A stretch of DNA of 64,000 nt, taken from positions 1 to 64,000 of the forward strand of contig JAMKCH010011933.1 of NCBI GenBank assembly GCA_023653785.1, read 5' to 3'. Origin of the DNA: Ophioderma brevispina. Lineage: Eukaryota > Echinodermata > Ophiuroidea > Amphilepidida > Ophiodermatidae. The notes under the pieces are model-generated. The model saw only the letters and a list, made by a program, of their open reading frames with translations. It was not told the origin of the DNA and made no database searches. Shown here piece by piece: positions 24,961 through 36,740 of the stretch; the first letter of the stretch is position 1, and the number at the start of each line of letters is the position of its first letter. Made by a program: the position numbers and the translations under genes.

Positions 24961-25003
24961 AAAAAAAAAAAAAAAAAAAAAAAAAACAACCCCCCCCCCC
25001 CCC
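24961..25003. repeat. Poly-A tract followed by poly-C tract
   Basis: About 26 A residues, then a short spacer and about 14 C residues. Copy 2 has a shortened A run and a longer C run (about 36834-36849) separated by extra sequence. Confidence 0.9.
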
Positions 25004-25360
25004 ATCACCACCACCACAACTTAGGCCGGCGCCCATGCAAAACCGTAAATGAAAATGGTCTCAGAAACCTATTCGACACCTTCCATATTTTATGCACGAA
25101 TCACTCCCGCTTACGAATTACTACCGTTCAAAAGTTCAAAAGGCAAATTTGGAATGGGGTAATTTGTAATCGATTTCACCATATCCCATAACACAATAGA
25201 TGAGGTATTAAGACTGCATGTACAGATCGTGATGTCACAAGCTTTAACACTATTTTTTACCAGCATTAATTTGGATAATTTGACACAATGTATTATGGGA
25301 TATTGGATTTTATCACTCGGTTCTTTCACCGCGTAAGTTGAAACCATCTTGCAAACATAT

Positions 25361-26183
25361 TAGCCTAACTTGGCCGTCACGCGGCATTATGCCGTGGTAT
25401 TCGCACGACCCTGGCGCCACATGTTAATGAATAACAAGACGGGTTTTACCCTAAGTGGGTTCGTGTACGCAATGCGGCTGAATACTGTCTCTTTTACCAG
25501 GTGCACAGACATAACCTGCATTAGGAATGCGTTCTGTTTAAAATCAATGGAAGTTAAAGGGGATTGATCCAAAGTGTTGAAGTATTTGGACACCAAAGTT
25601 TCGATAGAGCGTAGATTATTGAGAAGTTGTTTTTTTATTGGTTTTCCCAGCATGTGGTATAGTAATTATAGGCGAGGGACGGAAGAATTCTCAAACATAA
25701 TATTGTGCCAATATTGGGCCAATGAGCACAATATATTTTTTATCCAATTTTGTGGTAATCCAATATAGTGCCAATAAACAATACATATTGGGTCCCAGTA
25801 TGTAAAGTCCCAAAGGGTTACTTTAAAGTTGTCCCAAATTGTATGTCCTGCATTATTTTGGTCCTTTTGTGTTGCATTGTGAACATTAGGCAGCTCTTGG
25901 ACTCAATGACCATGGGAGTATTTATGCATAGCAACAGGTACCGTCGTCAACTTTTTTTTCATGTTGACACGGTCACAATCATATCTGTGCGCGGCACAGT
26001 AATCAGCGGCCATATCATTTTATCTATCTATTGCTTGCGCGTCTCGCCTAATTCTTCTAAAGGGATGTAACACCCAATGCTGGGTTCCAGTTCGTTATCT
26101 TTTTACTTGAAGTCCGATTCATTACTAAAACATAAAATTAAGAAAAACACACGAACTCGAAATTTCATGCTTGTGTTAAATAC
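25361..26183. other. No gene recognised between copy 1 and UGT pseudo-exon 3
   Basis: A cluster of related words (CCAATATTGGGCCAAT, CCAATATAGTGCCAAT) at about 25710-25775 is the only structure I notice. A UGT terminal exon would be expected here for unit 2 on the minus strand, but none is visible. Confidence 0.45.
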
Positions 26184-26404
26184 CTTGGTCATCTACAACT
26201 TTACGTATAGCTTCTGCCAAACCCCATTACTAGTTAGGGTGGTGATGTTCACTTCAACCCCCATTCCGCTTGATACCATTCTTTCCGCGTTTGTGCGGCC
26301 TCAGCCGAAGCCAACGGTATCCCTACCATTGGTACGCAGTGGTAACACGTTCCCAAAGCCATTTGGACGCGCAATGGTGGACAAGACTTTAATTTGGGGA
26401 TGAC
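26184..26404 (-). pseudogene. UGT exon 3, decayed copy, unit 2
   Basis: Reverse-complement sequence begins after an acceptor TTTATAG and ends at a GTATTT donor, exactly like the open exon at 46900-47119. It is 221 nt instead of 220. The frame starts as G-HPQIK and recognisable stretches (PMVG-like, TSNG, RKVVDD) follow in different frames, so at least one frameshift is present. The UGT signature core THCG is replaced by an unrelated reading. The splice sites are kept while the coding content is lost. It lies between pseudo-exon 2 (28312-28539) and the next exon 1. Confidence 0.85.
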
Positions 26405-27395
26405 CTATAAAAACAGAATTTCATGTAAATGGTTAGTATGGTTCAAGCAATACACATTTTGAAGAGAGCCCCCCCCCCATTTACAAATTTGAGAATTTTG
26501 CCCAGTTGTGTTGGTAATTGTCCTATAGTAAACTATAAATGCGAGTGGCAATGCTAAAGAATGCGTATTTCATAGAAAGGCGATTTTGTAATTATAATCA
26601 AGATCCCTGATTTGTAATTTTAATGAATGGGTCTGGAACGCCGAATTCATGTCCGTTCTGATAAAACTAGTGTCCCCCCACCCCTCACGAAATGATCTCA
26701 AACTTGACCCCCTTAACCAATGGAACACTAATGGATGAGCGAGTACCAATATAAGGCCGCTATTTCCCCGATAATTTTCATATTGGAAGGACTTTCCAGC
26801 ACCCTTTGAATTATTAACGCAGATCTCCTACATTATTCTAATAAAAATCCGCAAAAAAATCTTCTTTTGGGACACATAGAGATTTTTGAGCTTTACCATT
26901 TCCAGTATTGTTTACTATTCAATACCATGCAACTTTGCAAAATCCAAAAATACCGGAAACTGGGCGCTCTTAAAAATGTCCTATTATCGCTTTAAGGCTC
27001 GTTTTTATAGACATAATTGGAAAACTGCGTCTATTTCAAGAAATTAAATACAACTCCAAAACTATCCTCATTAGGTAGTCAAACCTACAACTGGATGATA
27101 AAGCGGACTTTCTCTGACATATGGAAGGCTCATCCAAAACTCGCACTTGGGGGGGGGTACATGTGTTTTCAACTTGGCACTCACTGGATGACATGACAGT
27201 AAATTAATATAGTCCTATTCAGTACAATTATAAATCCAAATTCTCCCTGTGTGCAATGCACAACGACGGACACCACATGAACTCACACCGACAAGTTTAC
27301 GACAAGCCAATACAAGAAACTGTGCAAGCGACAATCACCACTACATGTCACTGAGTGCGCGCCATCCCACTGGTGCAAAAGTATGTGGTGTTTCT
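26405..27395. other. Presumed UGT intron (unit 2) 5' of pseudo-exon 3
   Basis: Between decayed exons 3 and 2. It has short C runs (26468-26477) and a G run (about 27149-27157), and nothing coding that I recognise. Confidence 0.45.
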
Positions 27396-27541
27396 ATTTT
27401 ATTAATCTTTTCCCTGGAGTGGCCAGCGCACGAGAGTTTGAACAAAACCCATGTGCTCTTGGCCGGATTCGAACCGGGCCGACCTTCTTATTACATGGAC
27501 GAACGCTCTTAACCCGACGAGCTATCAACAGGTTTTGCTAA
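27396..27541 (-). mobile_element. tRNA-derived SINE
   Basis: Reverse complement contains a tRNA-like head with an eroded A box near 27530, anticodon-loop sequence CATGTAA (anticodon TGT, threonine-like) and a perfect B box GGTTCGAATCC within 27461-27480. A body follows: CAAGAGCACATGGGTTTTG, a GCGCTGGCC phrase, CCAGGGAAA and an AT-rich tail. The same head and body occur on the plus strand at 56341-56476, which shows a dispersed family and argues against a resident tRNA gene. It sits inside the presumed intron of UGT unit 2. Confidence 0.8.
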
Positions 27542-28311
27542 AGAGCGATAGATATCATCTATAGGTGTTTTAGGTGTGATCGAAGATTTACTTTTGGTTT
27601 TGCAAAAATAATATATGCATTCGCTAGATTATAATAGTTATTGGCGAACTGACGAATTCTGTTTTTGTTCAGAATTACACTCATTCACTCATAGTCCTTT
27701 GCTGGACAAGGCCTCAAAATTCTATGTCCAACCGCCGCGAAGGAATTGCCGAAGGCGCGTCGAAGGGCGAAGCCCAACGCAGAGCGGAGCGAGGCGTCTT
27801 TGCGCAAATAGGCATACTTCTGTAAAGCATTATGTTTCAATCAAGTAAAAATATGTTGTCCTCGTAAGGGATAATATACGTACTAAAACACCCTAGCAAA
27901 CATTATTTCAACCATTGTTTTAATAACAATGCCCCGTGAATGCGAATGCCCGACACTAACATAAAAATGCCGCCATAGTGTAATAATATTCACATTTATT
28001 GACCGCATTGCACACACACGAGCTCATACGGCAACATTCCCCATCGATATCGTCATTATTGTGCAATCAGTCCCCAGTAAATTGTTTCGGCTTCAAGAAC
28101 AATAGAAAATCAAAACACACATAATTTTTTTTGCGAAACAAAGTTTTTCGCTTTCATACTCACCTTAACACGCCCGGGACAATAGCAAACTGAAATAATT
28201 GCAGTCCCCTGATGAAAGGTCAACCAATCATGAGTACTAACAGGGTGCTTTAACCTGAATATATTAATCAAAGCGGAACATTTTGATATCGTATTAAATG
28301 GAGTTTCTTAC
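27542..28311. other. No gene recognised; GC-rich patch 27725-27810
   Basis: The patch at 27725-27810 has repeated GCGAAG/GAGCG words, unusual against the AT-rich background. The remainder is featureless to me. Confidence 0.4.
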
Positions 28312-28539
28312 CAAGAAGGTCCATTCTGTGTATCCAATCCACCAACTTCACATTAGGTGAGAGAGTCACCGCAGTATTGCCACGCCAACGCCCAAATAAC
28401 TTTCTGAGGTACATTGGGCAAAGGCTTTAGCCAATATGGCTGCACTATCTTCATCCATTTCCCCGAATTTAGGAGTCCCATAGCACGTAGTACAGACGCA
28501 TATTCTCCGTCTCCGCCTTTGTAGAAATCCTTCCCACTC
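28312..28539 (-). pseudogene. UGT exon 2, decayed copy, unit 2
   Basis: Starts after an acceptor TTTCCATAG with GAGTGGGAAGGATTTCTAC, the counterpart of EWEDFLQ, and ends at a GTAAGA donor. The exon is 228 nt against 220 in the open copy (48753-48972). Fragments EMDEDSAAI, KAFAQ and PQKVIW can be read in shifted frames; several indels and a stop break the frame. Both splice sites are preserved. It is the upstream partner of pseudo-exon 3 at 26184-26404. Confidence 0.87.
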
Positions 28540-28955
28540 CTATGGAAAACAGCAGCATATCCAAAGTTTTACAAATTGTTTTCAAAATTGATATTTTTCA
28601 TGGTTTGTTAAAGCTTCTTCATATATTAACCCTCACCGATGATTAAGTCCAAATCAACGCCGCCCTTTATTTAAAGAAAAACGTTAGCATATGTTTCCTT
28701 TTAACGTTAAAAGGCCCATGTAACTTTTATTGAATTTTAAAGTTATAAACGATATGTTCCAAATAATACCTATATTCAATGAATCGTATTTACGTATTTT
28801 GCTCGACGTGTATGTAATCACGACTCAAACACCATTTTGCGAATCCTCTAGCAACCATTATTTCCCGAATGGTCTGTTTTGAGACCTTGAACTAATACAG
28901 TACGATCTGTTAACTGGGGATAACAAGGTTGAAGCCCAAATCACGTCCTATATTT

Positions 28956-29042
28956 GGAGTTAACAAAGCTAAATCTCAAGATAAGGGCTTTCCTTATATA
29001 GAGATAAGGAACCTTATCCCGAGATAAAGCTTTGTAAACTCC
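28956..29042. other. 87-bp imperfect palindrome
   Basis: GGAGTTAACAAAGCT at the left end is the inverted partner of AGCTTTGTAAACTCC at the right. Inside, GATAAGG/CCTTATC and TCCTTAT/ATAAGGA also pair. GATAAC/ATCTCAAGATAA words recur near 19188 and 30244, so it may be the remnant of a short foldback element. Confidence 0.7.
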
Positions 29043-30639
29043 ATGAATAATGACCGTTATTTCATGTTCAATTAGTTAACCCACGGTAAGGACCATTGCT
29101 TGGGGTTTCAGGTTTGTTGACTTGATCGAGATAATCTTTGTTAACTAAAAAAGAAACCGTTAACTTGAGGTTCGGCTTTTGTTAAACCTCGTCTATTTTG
29201 GCATCTACCATGAGGGTGCAAACTCCCTCGAGTTCCTTTCTTTTGCCGGTGGGGAACTTAAATGCTCCATTTGTGTCGCAAACTGATTTTACATAATCTT
29301 TTTTACATCCTTGCGCCATTTTAGCGAACACAATTCGATCGACCAACAATAAACGGGTAGGGACAGCCGCTTAAGGTTGCGGTGTAGGAGAGTTATTGAA
29401 ATTACATATACTTTAACTTTGTAACTTGGTACACCATAAATTGCCCTTACAGACAGAGTTTTCGTGTCATTGAGCCAAAACTTCATTTTTAAGTTAAATG
29501 TGTGACTTTAATTTGGCCAAAAAAAAAATGACAATTTTGTACACTAAACTGATTTCACCGAATTTTGCGATCGGTCGTAGATCATGACGTTCCATAGGCA
29601 CAAGGTGCTGGAAAATTGTGTGCTTTACCTTGGTACTGGATAGCGGAGACCCTAGCTATCCATTGATGCAAATCGGGTTCAAATATTCGGTATGGAAAAT
29701 CTACGGGAGGTTGCTATGCTACACCCCCGCTGGTTAGAAGTGTTACAAATTTCCTGGCTAGACAGGGTTAACCCTATATCAGGCCTTCGCTAATTTGGTT
29801 TCATCTAAGCACCGGGTTTCGGTCCTGATAATTAGTGCAATCCCCATTTTGGATTTTTGACCAATTTTCCAAGATTCTGTGGATTCGAAATCAAGGATTT
29901 TTTTTTTCTTCAATTTTTTGGATCTTAAAGTAATCCTCTTCAATTATCATTCATATAAACATGTCAATGGCTTGTCTTTAACTTAATTTTTCTCTGATGA
30001 ACTATTTTTGTTGAGACCTGAAAATCAATAAACGCTTTTTGTTTGTCATCTTGGATTTCACCTTGTAATAATTAATTCTAGTTTTCGTTGCATATTGAAA
30101 CCATGGACGATATTTAAGCTCGCCAAGTTATCATTTTATATCTCTCATATATACAAGTTAATGCTTGTCTTCTACTTATTTTTAAATTTTTGAATAACTG
30201 TATCGCACTGTCTAATGTAGACGAAACCCTTGTGAGCTTTGTTATCTCAAGATAAGAAACGTTCTCTACAATAACACGCGTGATATGAAATAATCCTGCC
30301 ACATGGTCCACTGCCATCGCACTCGCAACATTGTGGAGTCAGAAATCTGGACCTCTATTGTGTGTCCACCATTTTGCATCTTTTATAACATATATTTCAA
30401 TATATGTGATATCATCAGAAAACTTATCTTAACTTTGACTTAAGTTTGCTATGCTCACGAGATCATTCATTTCCATGGGTTAGGTATAAGACCGAGCGAC
30501 AGCTTTTGAATCAGTATTTCAGTTTTGCTACTTGTCCACGAATTCCCCGTTTAAATGCATATGTATGACAGTCAACAAACCAATCGAATATATCCATAAT
30601 GAAGATGGGGGTATGTCCATATTTATATTAACTTATGGC

Positions 30640-31455
30640 TTACACTTCAGTGGCCCAAGGGGGTGGTGGTTTCCATAGTACCCACATTTGATTTTTTTTG
30701 CGATTTCTCAGTTTACGTCAATCAATTTTTCAAGGAATTTTTTGCTAATTGTTAATTAAAAAGAAAAAAATAAAAAACTTACAAAAAATTTAAATCCGTC
30801 CGGCCCACGGCTCATTATAATATTAGGTTGGGTCCCTAGGAACTCACCACCCCCCCCCTTGGGCACTAAACGGAAGTGAAAAAAATCAGATTTTTTTTAC
30901 TAATGAAGAAAAATTAAAGTATTACATCTTGGGATTTAGTTGCTTAAATATATCTCCTTAGGAGGCATTAATTAATAATTAATACTAACTAATACTTAAA
31001 TCAATAACCTGTTATATGCTGATCCATCAAATTTAATTTGGTCTGACATGCTCTTAACTGTGTAAGTCATGGGAACATAAGGTGATTTTAAGTTTTTTGA
31101 GAAAAATACAAGATGTAAAATTTGGCTATATTTGCAAATGATTTTTAATTGTTATTCTAGAGTAGATATAATGAGATTATTTTGGTTCAAACCTTATCTT
31201 GGATTTGCTGAGGATGGAAAGGTGGGAACCACTCTTTAACGTAGAGTGACATTTTCATTGCCCATAGGTCATAGGTCACCGTTCGGATTTTCATTTTTAT
31301 TGTGGGTATGTTGTTCTTACGTGACCCCATTTATTGGGTAGTGTCATGATCAAACTCCCGGGAAAGTTGTTATCGTGGTTTGGGTCCTAGGACCCCCCCC
31401 CCCCCCCTTGGGCACTAACGTAAGTTTGTTTTAGCTTTGGCACTTTTCGTGTTAA
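30640..31455. mobile_element. TTAA element, copy carried by segmental duplication
   Basis: Collinear with 19569-20376. The right TTAA (31452-31455) survives and the left one has lost a base. The internal DR1 motif AGGTCATAGGTCA is unchanged at 31266-31278. Confidence 0.8.
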
Positions 31456-31895
31456 TGATATAAAAGCCAGTGATAATGGCAGGATTTTTTGAAACGCTTT
31501 TAAAATGTTAACATATTTTGGTCTACAAATAAACACGATACATTTTCCCCCGGGTATTTTTCTACCTCAAAAGGTTGTCCCCGACGTTTATTTTTCTTCG
31601 TATGGTATGTGTCATTCAACTTAAGCATTGTCCCCGGGCATTTTTCTACCTCAAAGGGTGTCACCGACGTTTATTTCTTCGTATGTTGTGTTTTCATTGA
31701 ACTCTTCTAGAAACTGAAACATATATTAAGTTCTTTACGCGACTTGACGCAATAGTAAGAAGGATTTATCTTCTCGGTGCGACACGCCGATGTCGGGACC
31801 TAGATAGCCCTGTGATATAGATTCCCATCGCCCATCTATGGTGTTCTCCCCTGTGTGCTGTACGCATCATTTGTTTCAGCATTGTACCCACTACG

Positions 31896-32034
31896 AGGGT
31901 CGTTCCCCCTAGTGTCAATTGTGTAAACACGACGTAATTTCAATCGGAATCCATCGCAATCTCATCATAGTCCGCAGTTCACACTCCATATAAAAACGTT
32001 TTAGCCGAATTGGGCCCTCAGCCAGTGGTGCTTA
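31896..32034. mobile_element. ~139-bp insertion specific to duplication copy 2
   Basis: Copy 1 reads CACTACCCGATAGC. In copy 2 the same phrase is split by ~139 bp starting GAGGGTCGTTCC and ending GTGGTGCTTAC, leaving a possible 3-bp TAC repeat at the edges. I see no terminal inverted repeats or coding content, so the type is unknown. Confidence 0.55.
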
Positions 32035-33055
32035 CCCGATAGCCTCATCTACAAGCTTCAAGGTCTATCCTATTTTGTTTTATCGGCGCAAGCTAGACAC
32101 TACGATATGGCGTACTCCCGGTTTTCTTACACTTGACGTCAATTTCATGTGAATTATTTTAAAGGAACAGTAATCAAACTAAAATAAATCTCTATTTTAC
32201 GCACACTGCGCGTTTCTAAAATTCAGGGATTTTGGTATTAGTCGTTAAGAAAGTTACATTAGGAAATTTTTTAGGATACGAATTTCCTCTCAATTTCACT
32301 GGATCGGTTGAGACCACCTACCGAGAACGTTTCGAAGAGTTATTGGGACAACAGGTGCAAAAGAAACCGCAAACCTGTTTTGAACTTGCCTACTTCCGTA
32401 ATTCGTCCCCATAGAAATCCATGTTTTGTTGACGTTCTTTCGTGCACACAGAACTACAAATCTCACTTATTACATAAAGACGCGTATTCGGCTTATTCAC
32501 TTCAGGTGTGGATCTCATACTTGGTAAGCATTCCAAATATGAAAAAAACCGGTTTCGAGAAAACTTGGGGGCGCTTTCTTTCTGGAAATCTCATGTCTCT
32601 TTAAAGGAATTCAACTTTGCTTAGCGTTGTGTTTTTTTTGTAGGCATAAATTGCGGCAAATTAGCTCTCGCACTGTAAGCACTCGCTGCGCTGCAGCTGT
32701 CGTTTTCCTCATATTCCAAAACGTTGAAGCTCTTGTATTTCTAAATATTTGAATACACAAATTGTGGTTATATTTAAAGTTGCAGCAGGAGTTTTTCACT
32801 GATTAAGGTGTTCCTAAAAATATCCCCTTCTGAAAGGATTGAAGCGAGAATAATTTCTTCTTTTGGGACAATATTGTTAATTTTTCTATTTTCAGATTAG
32901 AGACAAATACAAAATTTCCGCCTTTATGTCACTTTTTAACACATTTTTGGAGCCACATACAGGCAAGAAATCTATTGATTGTCTAATCTGTACAAAATCA
33001 CTACATGGATGCCTCTATTAAATCTCTCGTTAAACCTTTAAAGTTTTATACTTAC

Positions 33056-34471
33056 ATGGTCGAGACTTTGTGCTGGCCCAGTAGTCAATCCTCCCCCGGC
33101 ACAATAGTTAGGCATCAAGTGCTTGCTTGGAACTTCCAATCGATGTTGTTAAAGGGATTAGCAAGGATTTGTAAATCCGAACCATCGAAAAAATCATCAA
33201 TTCTATTTTTATATTTTTTTGTTACGGAGTGGACTATGCGAACAACCGGCAAGTGGTTGGCTTTGAAATCCGTGTATTAACGACAAGGCTGTACTTATTT
33301 TTTTTATCTGATTCTTTAAATGTCTATACGTGCGTATAAATAATCCGACTTGAGATCAAAAAGCCTTTCCCTGTTAATACACGGATTTTCAGCCTGATAT
33401 TGTGCACCATGAGCAATAAGTTTTGAACTCAAACACAAACATTCTTGATCTTTGTTTGTTCTGTGCTAGTGTAAACAACAATAAGTTGTTTAGTGTAGAT
33501 TTTTTCGCTGTATGTCTATTTGCGGGAGAACGGTAGACATTTTTCTCAAGTACTTCCATTTTTTCACTATTTGGTAGGTTGTTTCTACCTTTAAGCAGTT
33601 ATATGGAATGGTACACGTACACACTTATCCCAGATTTATAAGTTTAAAAAAAATCTTTTCCACCATTTTTTTGTTTCGATTCGTTCCGCATTACGCTGCT
33701 AACCTTTAATAGTACAGTTTAGCGTTTTGGGTTCAATAAAGATTTTTACTTCTTGGAAGGGCAGACTGAAATGGAAAAACAATGCTGAGAGATATCAGTC
33801 ATTAACCACGTACGAGAGAACGTGCACTGTTGGTTTATTCTACCGTCCGTACCTGTTGTAGGTTCTGGCATGTACGAAAGATCAATATGTAAATGCTTTT
33901 TTCAGATAAAATAACTCGGTTTGCTTGACAGCACACAGTGGGAATAAACAACGTAAGGGAAGCCCCGTGTGTTTGCCAAAGGTATTGGAGTATTGGGCAC
34001 CTTAAGACTGCATCAACTAGTGCCAAATCGAAGCTGGATTGTTTTAAGTTCGTAGAAGTTCTGCCTCATAGAATATTTATGCATCCAGGAACTCTCGTTG
34101 TGAACAATCAGTTAAACCAAATAGTTTTAGTGAATTGCCTAAACATGCTGCATTATTTCCTCTCAACATCCCGTGACATATCTGTTAAATATCGTTTTAA
34201 ATTTTAATTTTATTGAAAAGATTTTTGAGGTCAAAGAATTCAAACTTAAAGGTTATGCCGCTAGTTTCCTTCCTCCTTCGTACCTCCTGCTTCATAAGCA
34301 TTGTAACAGCTATATCCGCGATTGATCAATTCCATTGCAACTTGTCATGCAAAAGTCAGTGGGCCTTCCTCGCCATATATGGGGAACACACAAGAATGTT
34401 TTTTGCTTGGGTGGTGTAAAAAAGATCCAGAAAATTGAAAAAATACATGCTACCAAAATACGATTTACCAT
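33056..34471 (-). pseudogene. UGT exon 1, broken copy, unit 2
   Basis: Aligned end to end with the open exon at 21847-22695. The start MVNRI and the signal peptide are readable (ATG at 34471), but the frame shifts shortly after it. The central part (LALVDAVL, LQYLWQ) is open only in pieces, and a ~570-bp insertion (33141-33708) separates the last ~85 bp. The GTAAGT donor is intact at 33055-33050. Total length is 1416 nt against 849. Since many of the gaps are single bases in sequence-simple contexts, some could be assembly errors. The large insertion is not easily explained that way. Confidence 0.88.
33141..33708. mobile_element. ~570-bp insertion inside the broken UGT exon 1
   Basis: Absent from the open copy, where GAACTTCCAA continues directly. 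It contains an inverted pair AAATCCGTGTATTAAC (about 33267) and GTTAATACACGGATTT (about 33379). Its right end has a stretch resembling the sequence around the exon 1 start codon (CCATTTTTTTGTTTCGATTCG, compare 34468-34490). No ORF or clear terminal repeats. Confidence 0.6.
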
Positions 34472-35034
34472 TTTATTGTTTCGATTTTCGCGCACTTTTC
34501 TTCTAACTTACAAGTTATCGTGTTCGCTAACTAGCAAACGTGCTACTTTTCCGCACAAGTCTTGCAGAGTGATGTGTTTTGTGAAATAACAGTTTGTCCA
34601 AATAAGATGATTTGAAAGTGGATGCTCTTCAATATGGTGTCACTATCTATGCACTTGCGAAATACTGAGGTGAGATTAGAGTCTTATGAATGTCGATTAC
34701 CGCAGTCCTTCTGTCGTTTGGTTACCCTTGTGTGGTTAAATTCATCGTTTGGTTTCAGCACTATACCCACTAGCCAGCCTCGTCTTTAAGGGTCACGTTT
34801 TAATTCCGGATATGTTTGCGTACACGCTAGGACACAAGGTATTGGTGATATGCAGTTCTCTTGCACCGTGACCTTGCAGCAACAAACTGGTGAATACAGG
34901 AGTTTATAGGATGAATCCATTGGCACAATTATACAACCGTTGACGCGATCTGTAAATAAATAATGAAGATAAATGAACTGGTTAAGATCTTTAAAGTAAC
35001 TTGATATCCGAAATGGAAGGTGAAGTGCACTTGA

Positions 35035-35165
35035 ATGAATGAATTAATAATGATGATGACTACAATGATGAACGACAACGACGATGAAGATGACGACGAT
35101 GACACCAATGTTTGACTATGATGATGATGATGATGATATGATCAGGATCAATTATGATGATGGAT
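35035..35165. repeat. GAT microsatellite, copy 2
   Basis: Counterpart of 23244-23375, shorter and more interrupted. Confidence 0.8.
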
Positions 35166-35334
35166 GCATCGTTTTTCGTTGCATTAAAATCATTACTATT
35201 TTTCGGTCAAATTGCAGTTTTCTTTGGGTTTGTCTTAACAAACTAAAAAGGATTTGGGAAAGCACACCTCAAATAGACTTGGATTTTGAAAAATGCATAA
35301 TTCCAGTTTTGTTTCTGTATTATCTCATCAAGTC

Positions 35335-35560
35335 CAGAGGAGATGGCTGCGTGGCTGAATGGAATGAATGAATATGATATACCATGATGATGGCTGAATG
35401 AATGCATGGATGATATGATGGGCTTGATGATCGCTGCCTGCTGCTTGCTTCCTTGGGTGCTGGTATCATGCTGATGGATCAGCCGCCTGCTGGCTGCTGC
35501 ATGCTGGCTGCCTTATGCTTACCTGCTGCTGCTGGCTTCTGCTGATGATGATGATGAGGA
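35335..35560. repeat. GCTG/CTG-rich counterpart of the GATGAAT microsatellite
   Basis: Collinear with 23545-23768. From about 35430 the GATGAT units give way to GCTGCTTGCT/CTGCTG-like units, returning to GATGATGATGAT near 35541. The flanks on both sides match copy 1 well. Confidence 0.7.
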
Positions 35561-35689
35561 CTGTTTTTGTTCGTTACTTCTCATTGCTATTTTTCGAGCC
35601 AAATTGCAGTTTCCTTTGGGTTTGTCTTAACAGAACTAAAGAGGGAGAGAGGAATCATCAACCCATAAATATTGATTTTTGACTTAAAA

Positions 35690-36740
35690 AAAGGCATTGC
35701 TTTGTCTTTAGAGAACGAAGCTATAGTTTTTTTATGCCAAAATAAGAAATTGATTTTTTTCAATTTTGCTTTTTTTAAGTTTTTTATTTTTTTCTTATAT
35801 TTAATATTTTATATGTTATGACATGGCTTTGCCTTTAAAATAACGAAGCACTTGAACAACAATGAAGCGTGTCAATTGAAATGTAATTTGTTTCTGTCAT
35901 TATGTGTGTACCTGTTTGCCTAATTCCAGGTTTGTTTTTTGAAATGTATTAGCGATGTAGTATCAGTAATAATTGACACAACGAAGCATGTCAATTGACG
36001 ATATAATTAGCGATGTATTATCAGTATTAGTGTAATCCCGTTAGCGCTGATCGCCGTTTTTTTTTTCCTTAATAGTTGTATTATGTGTTCATGATAAGGT
36101 TTTTGTCTTCAAAACGAAGCAAGATATTTGTCCTTTTCGTCCGACCTAATTTCCAGTTTTGTGTTCTTAAAATGTTAGCTATGTAGTTTAGTATTAATGT
36201 AAAAGTGTAATTCCGTTTTTTGATTTAATTTGTGTACATGTATATGTATGATAGCTTTGTCCTTAGATCACGACAATATGTTTTCTATTCCGTCAGCCTA
36301 ATTCGAGTTTTGTTTATGTAATGAGCGACGTGGGTACAGCATTAAATTGAAACAATGACGCATGTAATTGAAAATGTTTAGCAGTGTAGTATCAGTATTT
36401 AATGTAACAGCCTAATCCGGTTTTTTTTCTGCAATTATTTGGGTACAAGTATTTGTATGACAAGGCTCTGTCTTTTGAATGAAGCGATATGCTTTCTTCG
36501 TAGGCTTAATTTCAGTTTGTTCTTTTGAAGGAATGAGCGATGTAGATCAGCATAATTGAATAACGACGCAAATGCCAATTTCAATGGCAACTGTGTTAGC
36601 CATGTAGTCATTAAAAGCCCTAATTCCATTTTTTTGTTTCTGTAGTTATATAGTGTACATGTAAACGTAATGATAGCACTGAGAACGAAGTATTGGTGGT
36701 GGGGGTTTTCTATTCGTCAGGCCTAATTGGCACTTTTTTA
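35690..36740. repeat. Minisatellite-like block, copy 2
   Basis: Collinear with 23880-24960; the same recurring phrases with more gaps. Confidence 0.7.

Larger units (their letters stand above)
18237..25360. repeat. Segmental duplication, copy 1 (contains open UGT exon 1)
   Basis: This 7.1-kb segment is repeated in the same orientation at 29296-37180. The left edge is the phrase TTTAGCGAAAACAATTCGG and the right edge is TCTTTCACCGCGTAAGTT just before 25360. All internal landmarks are collinear: TTAA element, 83-bp duplication, UGT exon 1, GAT microsatellite, minisatellite, poly-C tract. Divergence from copy 2 is mostly single-base gaps. Copy 1 is the version with an uninterrupted reading frame. 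Confidence 0.92.

Noticed and set aside
25387..25653. 88-codon minus-strand reading as the missing UGT terminal exon
   Set aside because: It lacks the expected dilysine-type tail, hydrophobic anchor and the YRENA-like start of that exon.
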